Assembly (NCBI GenBank): GCA_036971615.1
Contig: JAYKKR010000002.1
Location: forward strand, 1,860,001 to 1,924,000
Direction of reading: 5' to 3'
DNA length: 64,000 nt
From: Amyloporia xantha
Lineage: Eukaryota > Basidiomycota > Agaricomycetes > Polyporales > Adustoporiaceae
A program made the position numbers and the translations under genes. Shown in pieces: positions 56,201 through 64,000 of the stretch; position 1 is the stretch's first letter, and each line of letters opens with the position of its first letter. The notes under the pieces are model-generated. The model was not told the DNA's origin, searched no databases, and saw nothing but the letters and a program-made list of their open reading frames with translations.

Positions 56201-56879
56201 ACTAGAACGGTATCGACAAATGGTCGATAATTTCGATCAGTATCTACTCGAGCGGCGGCAAGGCCTACTGTTCTCTGAAAATCTTACGGATGCCCTGACA
56301 CTCGCGCTGGACTTCGATCCAAGTGCCACACCCAAGTCGGCAGCTCCACTTAGTGCCGGAGTCGCATCGGAGGCCAGCACTCCTCGTCCAAAGTCGAAGC
56401 CGAAGTCTGCGTCCTCATCCCTGGTCTCATTCCTCACGCCGAAGAAAAACAAGCCTACGAAGACGCCGGTGCCAGAGCCTTCCACTCCACCACGGGGCGG
56501 GGACAAGACTGTCGATGCAAGCCCCTTTGGCCCTCACTATCAAAAGACCGGGGCAATAGTCGTCGAGCCATTCGTCGCTCCGCCTCCCTCAGCGGGACCG
56601 TGGACTCCCAAGAAGCCTCGAAAATGGAATCGCGATGAAGAAGATGTATTCACTGCTTCTGGGCAATGGGCCGACGGCCGATTCGACGCGGCAGGCATTA
56701 GCACCGACGACGATGACGACGACGATGACGATAGCAACGACAAGCCAGCGAATTTAGGGAGTGTAACTCTGTCTCGATTACTGGACAATGTAGTGATTTT
56801 GGAGGAGTCTATCAAGGAATTAGTTGCCATTATTCATGCTCGACGCAGCCTCGGCATTGATTCCATCCGCTATCTGTAA
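53260..56879 (+). CDS. FHIP-type subunit of the FTS-Hook-FHIP complex
   Basis: Adaptor that links early endosomes to dynein via Hook proteins. The ATG at 53260 starts MDYFSKFLRSGTQPSPKVE, the family's typical N-terminus. Short exons add VLIRNTLMHPDERQLTRG and ESNRTEEGGTGVCLEYLLKND, then VLGTLVKLSEADRPSGAQ and VQNMVVLLDEQFLVHSAVHK. The large last exon carries FLLFNYLLRFVHREGRIGDF and ARAGLLFLMDVAMS, which are the most telling family strings. An acidic run coded by a GAA/GAG tract (54170-54210) and a run of aspartates near the C-terminus (56703-56733) are low-complexity inserts. It ends SLGIDSIRYL at the TAA 56877. Fungal homologues are of similar size; length here is about 1090-1100 aa. Confidence 0.88.
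54170..54212 (+). repeat. GAA/GAG trinucleotide tract in the FHIP coding region
   Basis: An imperfect GAGGAA/GAAGAG run encodes more than ten consecutive glutamates followed by Asp-Asp. It is a probable length-variable coding microsatellite in a disordered loop. Confidence 0.9.
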
Positions 56880-57027
56880 ATTATATCATTAGGACACATT
56901 ACATTTCTAGATACCACAATACAACTACACTGGACCACAGAGGGACAAAGTCACATAATGTTGACTGTACTGGACCAACACCACTGACAGGACACGGTAA
57001 AGAAAGAAAACTTAAGAAAGTACAGTT

Positions 57028-58158
57028 TCATTTGGACCGCTTCCCTGCACGGCCCTTCTTCGCCTTCGTAGAAGCACCAGCCGACTTGGGACGATCTGCA
57101 AAGAGCGTCTGCTGCAGTCTTTCGAATTCTTCATCGTCAATTTCAGGAGGCTCTACTACACCTCGCTTCGCTTTCTTCTTCGGCGGTTCCGCATCCGCAT
57201 CATCCTCATCCACGCCCGATGCTTTGTTCCGTTTCTTGCCCTTCTTGCCCTTCATCTGCGGCTCGGCGTACTTTGCGGCGAGACTGTCGAAGAATCCGTC
57301 CATGTTCTTCTTTTTCTTCAAGATAAGAGCCTGCAATGCAGAATGGTCCTCCTCTTCATCCTCCTCCTCGTCTTGCTGCTTCCCCTTCCCCTTGCCCCTC
57401 CCCTTGCCTTTGCCCTTCCTGACACTTGGTTTCCCACTCCCATAAAACTCATCCCAGACACCGAGCTCCTTGGCCATCTCCTCGGCTTCTTTTGCTTCCT
57501 TCTGACTCTGTTTCTTCCGCACAAGTTTTGCCTTCTCATCTTCAACGCTCGATTCCCACGTCGGGAGGGACGGCAATTCACCTTTTCGAATGAGGTCGGA
57601 GATGAGAACAATAAATCGCGCTTCGTCGTCATGTTCGGAATGTGGTATGTGGTTCATGATCTCTCCTATGGATCCGTGGGTATCGATGTACGCTTTCTTG
57701 ATGTCCTCGACCTCCTCCTCGGAGCCTGTAATGTGTGAACGGCAGTTCAATAGAGAAAGTAGACATCCCTCACCTTGATACTCCTTCTTCAACTCATCGA
57801 GTCTGTCCTTCGTGACGCGATCGAACAGGTCGTCGAAGTAAGCCTCCCAACCATCTTCGCCAGGCGATAATTCACCACCCTCATCTGTCTTTCCAGTCCG
57901 ATCATATCGCCGTCTCTTCTTCTCGTCCGAGAGGACAGTGTACGCAAATCCAATCTGTTGGAACTTCAGAGACGCGTCCGCTCGCGCCGAATCATTGGCG
58001 GTGGCGTGCTTGTCCGGATGGTGGACGAGTGCGAGACGGCGATAGGCCTTCTTTATCTCCTCCGGCTTAGCATCGCGCGGAATGGAGAGTACCTCATAAA
58101 GGTCAACAGATTCGACATCGGGAAAGAACTGTGAGATAGGGTCTTCGCGGTCATCCAT
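57028..58158 (-). CDS. DNAJC9-like J-domain protein
   Basis: J-domain co-chaperone that in animals recruits HSP70 to histones H3-H4. The ATG at 58158 gives MDDREDPISQFF. The J domain at about residues 19-90 has DLYEVLSIPRDAKPEEIKKAYRRLA, the HPD motif in LVHHPDKHAT, and FAYTVLSDEKKRRRYDRTGK. After it come WEAYFDDLFDRVTKD and GSEEEVEDIKKAYIDTHGSI, matching the DNAJC9 histone-binding part, then GELPSLPTWE. The tail is very Lys-rich and acidic with several nuclear-localisation-like clusters and ends GRAGKRSK. There is one 48-nt intron at 57726-57773. Human DNAJC9 is about 260 aa; this form, about 360 aa, is extended at the C-terminus. Confidence 0.9.
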   Translation of the reverse strand: MDDREDPISQFFPDVESVDLYEVLSIPRDAKPEEIKKAYRRLALVHHPDKHATANDSARADASLKFQQIGFAYTVLSDEKKRRRYDRTGKTDEGGELSPGEDGWEAYFDDLFDRVTKDRLDELKKEYQGEGCLLSLLNCRSHITGSEEEVEDIKKAYIDTHGSIGEIMNHIPHSEHDDEARFIVLISDLIRKGELPSLPTWESSVEDEKAKLVRKKQSQKEAKEAEEMAKELGVWDEFYGSGKPSVRKGKGKGRGKGKGKQQDEEEDEEEDHSALQALILKKKKNMDGFFDSLAAKYAEPQMKGKKGKKRNKASGVDEDDADAEPPKKKAKRGVVEPPEIDDEEFERLQQTLFADRPKSAGASTKAKKGRAGKRSK

Positions 58159-58507
58159 GGTGGAGGTTGTAGTAGACGCGTTTACACAGACGCGTGACAC
58201 GCGAGAACGCGACGCGTGTGTGACACCATAACACCATCTCAACCCCGATCATTATAAGTAGCGAACTCGCGGCCACTACATAGGTAAATTGAACAAAGTT
58301 ACTACGAACTTAAAATCAAGAGCCATGATTAGAAAAGTACAGACCAATCCAGCTATTTCGTACAATGGACATATTTAACGTCGCGGGCATTAACAAGCAC
58401 ATAATATCGACGTGAGAGGTAAGAGATCCGCGCAAGCGTCCATTCCCGAGCCCAACTAAAAGAACTAGCAACATCCACATCCCCAATGGTAAGATCATTT
58501 GAAGGCT

Positions 58508-60642
58508 TCACTCTATTGACATCTGTGGTGCTATGGGAGCACCAGCATTGTATGACGCCTTGCGATCGGACATTTCGCCTGACGGATTGAGGAAGGAGGA
58601 TAAGTACTGGGCCCTCCACGTGATACCTTCAGAAGCAAAATATTAATTACCGAAGAGGTGCTCTCGCAATTGCGTTGCAACAGGCTTGTAGTACTGACCA
58701 TGCATCTTTGAGCTCTGGAGGCCCTTATCGAAGTCAGCGAAGCAGCGAACGCCGACCCCGAATGTCGCAAACAGCAGTAGCGACGCTGCAATTGCTATGG
58801 GGAAAGCGTTAGCTAAATAGTAGTAAGTAAGTGGTGCCTGGCTTACTGAAGACGGTGAGGGTAGCTCGCGTTGAAACGTATTGCCCTTCTGAACTTGGAT
58901 CATAGAAGCGCACCAGCTTGTAGACTAAATTGGCCAAGATAAGCACAACATTAATGATGTTCTGCGAACCAATGACTCACTAACTGAATTTTAGAAAACA
59001 GGTATCAATATATAGATCTTATTGATATAATGGCGACTCACAGTAGACTTGAGCAGCCAACATCAGAATTAGTGAACTGGTCATAAGCCTGTGCAACAGT
59101 CGTCATTGAAGATGTTGTAATATATGAGCGCAACACTTGCCACTTGATTTCACGCTGCACCGCGACACCTGCAATAATGAGCAGTACAAGTGTCACTGGG
59201 ATGGCTGCGACAGTAAGTCCGAATTCAGCTGTGTTTTCCGCCAGTACCACAATGAGAAGCTGTAGATTTCATCAGGAATGAACGTCGACAATGTTGCGCT
59301 TAGCTGACCTGCATTGTGACGCCAACGAAGGCAAAAAAGTCGAACTTGAGAAGACAGATCATGATTTGATAGTACTGATACATTGCTGTAATCCGTCAAT
59401 TGCAATAGCTGTTTCGAAAGGAGTAGAGGAGAACATACTCTTCATCGCAGGATTTGCGCCAACAACGTGGAAGATGGCCCAACTGAGATGGAGATGAGGA
59501 TATACTCTGACGATAGAGTAGCTGGGCTCACCCAAATTCGTGATACAGTTCTCGGAAGAAGAAGACTAATGCAGTCCATGACAGGCCGATCATAATTGGC
59601 GTGACGATCAAGAATGGCTCGATTTTACGCCATAGTGTCCCAGGACCGTCGCTGTTCTGAGCATTGCGAGATGTGAGTCGTACGATTTGCATCAAGTCGA
59701 AGTAGACTGACAACGTAGTAATTGTAATTGCTATTACCCTCTGGCGATTCAATCAGTGCAGTATGTGTTTCGTGCACTTGTAAAGCCGCCATAATCATCA
59801 GAGCCCCTTGGAAGCCTGCAAAGAAAATCAATAGGTGGTCTACGACGGTGCTGTCACTCAGCGCACAAAGAAGGCCTATTAACTGAATAACGTTGCGCAG
59901 CCTAAGCGCGTCCAGTGCCATTAGGAGCTCAAATATTCTAAGCAAGTATGAGCATCACCGGTCAATAACAAAGTAACTGAACTCACTCGGCGAGAATGAA
60001 TAGTGCTAGATAACATGGCAATGTCTATGCACCGGACATAATGAGAGGCATATGGCAATTCCGACGGCAACACAAACCTTGTATCTATTATTCGTCAAAT
60101 CGACATGTTCTTCCACCTAAGCCATGATGAAAGCCGTATGAGATATAAATAAATGCAGCAGGTGACGATTTGCGTACAAATCTGAATGTGATGGAGACCA
60201 TGACGAGCACTACGATCGCCTCTGTGTGTCCCATTTCCCATCAGACGCCACAACAGTAACCCAGAGAGGTCATACTCACGAACGCCAACTAGGAATCAAT
60301 TAGTAAGTATGGACAGTATTTCTGCGTCATCCATCGGGCGTACGCACTTGTGCCAATGAAGGCTCTTTGAGCCCTCGTGCTGAGAAGCGGTTCAGGAGCC
60401 ATTGTGGAATTAGTAGCCGCTGCAGTGGGTGGTCGTAAGAGAAGAGCTTATTGGTCGTGAGCGGTGAGGGCGAAAAGCAAACGTCCTCTGGAATGGAATG
60501 GGACCAGTCGAAGGTACAGGGGGGACCAAAAATACGACTGGTTTTGTAGCGCTCCGGAGGAGGAGTGTTTCCAACCGCGAAGCGATGCAGCTGAGGCTGC
60601 AGCGAATATAGCGGGCGCTTGATGAGCGCTGAAATCTTGCAT
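58508..60642 (-). CDS. Multispanning membrane protein, basidiomycete family of unknown role
   Basis: Highly intron-rich gene. Exons give successive hydrophobic segments: IFELLMALDALRLRNVIQLIG, VVDHLLIFFAGFQGALMIMAAL, FLIVTPIMIGLSWTALVFFF, FGLTVAAIPVTLVLLIIAGVA and LLLFATFGVGVRCFADF. About seven transmembrane helices are likely. It ends with a short polar tail, MSDRKASYNAGAPIAPQMSIE, stop at 58508-58510. The N-terminal exon has GPPCTFDWSHSIPEDVCFSP before the first helix. The best N-terminus, MQDFSAHQAPAIFAAASAAS at 60642, is in a different frame from GPPCTFDW and I found no GT-AG intron that joins them. The 5' end is therefore uncertain or shifted. Similar proteins expand in Agaricomycetes but no function is known to me. 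Confidence 0.65.
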
Positions 60643-61225
60643 CGGATTACATAAGCAGATACCACATAAAGTATTGCGCAGTCTCAACAGAGTCGCCGGC
60701 TTCCTTATACGGTCTCACGTCGCAGACCTACAGGTAAGTATACATACAAGTATGTACATACCTGTGCAATCTACCTGATGCAATGCAGTCCCAGCCGACC
60801 CTCACCGTACTGGTCTGACCAGGCTTGGATGGCTGGTGGTCGTACCACTCTTCCCCACATGCATGTGGTCAGCTTCCCTGTGAGAATCAAACATGCGAAC
60901 ACCCTGAGGCTGTCATGCTGCGGTATGCAGGCAAGCTTCTAGGTTCGCTCTGGTGTCATGGGTGCATACATCTCGAATGTTTCACACTATCTTCTACGGC
61001 ATAGAGTACTCATGGTCAGACTGGAACTGCGCCCAACTCGATCGCAAGTCTTTGGATTTCGCGTCTATCCACAACATGGCCCATTTGTACGTCCTAAATC
61101 AAAAGCAATTGCGCCGCGGCGAGCGGATCTTTGAGTAACTTGTAGTTGCTCAATTGGTGAATGACTAGAAAAGGTCGGTGCACGCGTCTTTCGAAGGTGA
61201 AATCGCTGCGGATCGCAGTCAAGGA
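60643..61225. other. Intergenic, nothing recognised
   Basis: Between the 5' end of the membrane-protein gene and the 3' end of the SET-domain gene, both minus strand. No coding frame with family content was seen. It should carry the membrane-protein promoter. Confidence 0.45.
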
Positions 61226-62963
61226 TCAGAACTCTTCTCCTGCATCTATACTACACATAACAGCTGTCGCAATATCCAGCTCCTCTCGCCAGAGAGTCAG
61301 AATATTTCCCTTCATCCATTCAAACCCACTCCGGGCCCTCCCTGTGGGAAAGCGCGCTTGCTGTGTCCCGCATGCCCACCTCAGCCCTCTGCCTCACGCT
61401 CTCACATAGATTGAGCAGAGATGCCCTCCACCGGTTTTCGTTCTCCGCAGAAATTATGTCGCGTTGACCTTGCAGAACGTCTTTCCACGGCCGAATGATA
61501 CCGTCTGGTACTGGGCGACTTTTGTCTGGTGATACTTCGGCAAGATAGTACAAACGCAGCGCTGTAATTAAGCGGTATGAGGGGTGGGCCGGCGAAGGAG
61601 CTGAGTCGAGCGTCCAGTCGCTGTGATTCGCAATGTAATTGGACATCAGCGGGTCAATATGTATACGTTCGATGTGGTTGTACCCCCAATATCCCTCATG
61701 CTCTAATTCAGTTCTCAGCCAAACTCCGGCGACGCTTGCAGAGAACATTTTCTCAATGAGATCTTGCACATCAACTTCGCCGTGAAACGCGCCTGTTGTG
61801 ATATCATCCGGCGAAAATGCATTCACGAAACCGTATTCGACGAAGAGCGTGCGATTTGAGTGACCACCATACCTCAAGAACAACTGTTGGTCCTTGTCGA
61901 TGCTGCCGTTGGCAGACGATATGAAGGTGTAATCGTTTGCGTTGCATCGCTCGCCCGGTTTTCGAAGTTGATTCCTGTTGACGACTGGAAATATATGCGA
62001 ATTATTATCCGCATGGTTTGCGAAATCGAGGATTGGGCACATGGTCAAATTGTTTGGGTCCGACTGCGATTCCCGCACAGGATAGTATATGCAACGCGTA
62101 TTCACTAGAAACAAACGAATCAGGCCTAGGTGACAGGGAGAAACTTACGCGACAGCAACCATTGAGCCAAGCCCATACGTAGTCCATAAGCAATGCGTTG
62201 TCCATGGATGAACTTGAAGTGGTACTGCTATTGGCGTCCTTCGATAGTTCCAATGAGGGTTATGAAGGTTCTAAACAAATCGCACGTCTGAGATACTTAC
62301 AAGATGTCTGCAAACGGCTGCCCAATCCCGGCAAAATCGACTGGCCAGTTTGTTCAATGCCGCAGATACGCTCGGAGGCAAGGATTTGAGTAAGAGCTCC
62401 TCCGGGCTACCTTTCATGTCATTCTGCGCATTTTGCAGTTTAACCAGCCATGCCAGAGGATGGCTATCGAACTCGGGAGGCATGGTGGATATATATGGGC
62501 CAAAAGCGCGGTCTGAAGAGTCCTCATCGCCTCGAGGCTTCCAAAGCAAGAGATGCAAGGAAATTTGTTGGACAGCAGTTAGCTTCCTCAGACGATTGGG
62601 GGGATACAAGGCAGCCAGCGTGGTGGTATTGATGAGGGCCTTCGCTGGCACGGTGAACAAGGTGGTAGAAGCCTTCATCACAATACGTTAGATTTCCACA
62701 CGTATATTCATTTTCATTGACAAGTAAGAAACGATAAGGATGTACGTACCGGACACTGTTTAGAAGCGAAGAGGCCTCTGCCAGCTCCTGACCCGGTACT
62801 GCGGTCAGTCTGTGAATCCTGCTGCAGCGAAATGGAGATTACCTGCGACTTCCCTGGCCTCAACCAAGAGCCCATCCTCAATATCCATCCCGTGCTCGTT
62901 CTTCAGCCAGTGCAGTAGGCGATTCCAGCGCCCAAGGTCGCTAGCTCCCTCCCGTGTGGTCAT
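61226..62963 (-). CDS. SET-domain lysine methyltransferase, Rubisco-LSMT/SETD type
   Basis: S-adenosylmethionine-dependent protein lysine methyltransferase with a SET domain and a C-terminal LSMT substrate-binding domain; likely targets are ribosomal proteins or other non-histone proteins. The ATG at 62963 starts MTTREGASDLGRWNRLLHWLK. Introns follow within the first 300 bp. Conserved pieces are KASTTLFTVPAKALIN, then NTRCIYYP, then MCPILDFANHADN (SET NH box, ending Asn-His) and FLRYGGHSNRTLFVEYGFV (the final SET Tyr region). The last intron (GTGAGA near 61410 to CACAG near 61348) leads to FEWMKGNILTLWREELDIAT and the stop at 61226. I could not assign an orthologue among the Rkm/SETD6 types. 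Confidence 0.87.
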
Positions 62964-63339
62964 CACACAAGGAATCAAAGCGAATTGTAACCTCGCAGTG
63001 CCTTCAAGTTGAGCCACCAAACCTCGGGCTGCCGCCTCGGATATGCGCTGCTTGATAGCGTTAGCGTGCCGGGATAGCCGGGACCCTCCCACTCCCGCGA
63101 TATATTCTTGAAGCACCTAGTAGGTTTATCCTGACTCTATCCTGACCGTTCCAGCAGCGTAAAGGACCCAGTGTTGACCCAGTGAGTAATACACGGTGTA
63201 CCAAGAGAAAGGCACATGAGTATCCCGGATGATCAGATACTAAGATAGCAGTCCCTCAGTGACCCCACGGCTCTCCTTCCTTCCGCAGACCTTGAAGATA
63301 CATAGACGCGTCGTCGAGGCAGCCCTTTCTCGCCGCAGA
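62964..63339. promoter_or_regulatory. Divergent promoter region, SET-domain gene / SDR gene
   Basis: About 376 bp between head-to-head start codons. It contains both promoters; no specific site is claimed. Confidence 0.45.
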
Positions 63340-64000
63340 ATGTCTGTATTCAACGCCTCCCGTTTGGTCGGTAAGACCGTGCTCATCACCGGCGCCAGTG
63401 CTGGTATCGGAGCGGTGAGTCCGGATTGAGCGCATATACAGTCCAAAGGAGCTCAAGTTATTACAAGGCGACTGCTGTGTTGTTCGCAAAGGTTGGCATG
63501 CCATATGCGAATGTTGGCCTTTCAGGGACTCGACTCATGATATCGCCTTATAGGGCGGATCGAACCTCATCCTATGCGCCCGTCGCGCGGATGCCTTGAA
63601 GAAGGTAGCAGAGGCATGCACAGCGGCGCACAAAGAGTCCGGCTTACAGCAAGGAGGGAAAGTTGCCACCGTGCAGCTCGATGTGTCGGACAAGGCGCAA
63701 ATTGCTTCCCTCTTCGACAAGATACCTCCGGAGCTCCATCAAGTTGATGTCCTTGGTCAGTGCATGCCACTGCGCTACGTCGGCTGGAAGATGACATCGA
63801 ATCTCCTTGTACAGTGAACAATGCCGGCTATGTCCTTGGTGTAGAACGTGTAGGGGATATCTCTGCAACTGATATCGAAGGCATGTTCGCAACGAATGTC
63901 CTTGGGCTTATCGCTATCACCCAATTGCTGGTCAAAGGTAAGATCGAACGAGTTATATATTGACCTAGATGAACATCTCTCAACATGGTCTATTCCGCAT
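63340..64000 (+). CDS. Short-chain dehydrogenase/reductase, YMR226C/YdfG-like (partial)
   Basis: NAD(P)-dependent oxidoreductase of the classical SDR type, truncated by the window end. The ATG at 63340 gives MSVFNASRLVGKTVLITGAS. The Rossmann glycine motif TGASAGIGA is split by an intron at 63415-63477. A small exon ATAVLFAK follows, then GGSNLILCARRADALKKVAEA. Later come VATVQLDVSDKAQI and, after another intron, VNNAGYVLGVERVGDISATDIEG (NNAG motif), then FATNVLGLIAITQLLVK. The reading continues into a GTAAGA intron at the window edge, so the catalytic Ser-Tyr-Lys lies beyond. The DKIPPELHQVDVLVNNAG wording is close to yeast YMR226C, an NADP+-dependent 3-hydroxy acid/serine dehydrogenase. Confidence 0.9.

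Overview
This window looks like a gene-dense nuclear contig from a filamentous basidiomycete, probably an Agaricomycete. Genes are split by many short GT-AG introns of roughly 48-60 nt. Gene content is fungal: a Zn(II)2Cys6 regulator, a DYRK/Pom1-type kinase, an Rco1-like PHD protein, and V-ATPase and 26S proteasome subunits. Several fast-evolving families (a membrane protein family and an F-box/LRR-like protein) are of a basidiomycete kind. I see no rRNA, tRNA or CRISPR array.

Layout. 1-2662: no gene I can support. 2663-3636 (-): Zn2Cys6 transcription factor. 5426-7316 (+): queuine tRNA-ribosyltransferase accessory subunit (QTRT2), with one apparent frameshift. 8048-14763 (+): a very large sacsin/HSP90-like ATPase of the fungal DUF3684 type with a C-terminal HExxH motif. 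15041-17734 (+): membrane-anchored histidine acid phosphatase. 18152-24219 (+): DYRK-family kinase with two apparent frameshifts. 24658-26301 (-): mitochondrial PDK/BCKDK kinase. 26463-28353 (-) and 28611-30987 (+): a divergent pair, proteasome ATPase RPT1 and V-ATPase subunit A. 31298-33251 (-) and 33459-34404 (+): a divergent pair, tRNA isopentenyltransferase and mitoribosomal uL15m. 34477-35543 (-): PRP38. 37011-40326 (+): Rco1-like double-PHD protein.

40765-51330 is the most dynamic part. An N-acetylglucosamine kinase gene with both flanks occurs twice in opposite orientation (copy A 41174-42693 minus, copy B 48786-50280 plus). Between the copies lie an intact BAHD-type acyltransferase (43544-45373 +) and an LRR-like protein (45441-47201 -). 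Copy B is fused downstream to a broken piece of the acyltransferase gene. Its upstream arm carries a 510-bp terminal-inverted-repeat element flanked by a 10-bp direct repeat, and copy A preserves the matching empty site.

51514-52657 (-): coiled-coil protein. 53260-56879 (+): FHIP, a subunit of the FTS-Hook-FHIP endosome/dynein adaptor. 57028-58158 (-): DNAJC9-like J-protein. 58508-60642 (-): multispanning membrane protein of unknown role. 61226-62963 (-): SET-domain lysine methyltransferase of the Rubisco-LSMT type. 63340 to the end (+): partial short-chain dehydrogenase.

Most genes are unrelated housekeeping genes. Shared themes are tRNA modification (QTRT2, MOD5-like), proteostasis (RPT1, DNAJC9, the HSP90-like ATPase) and mitochondrial function (PDK, uL15m). 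Exon joins were made by eye from protein continuity and splice consensus, so boundaries inside genes can be off by a few bases. All family assignments are from recognition; no searches were run.
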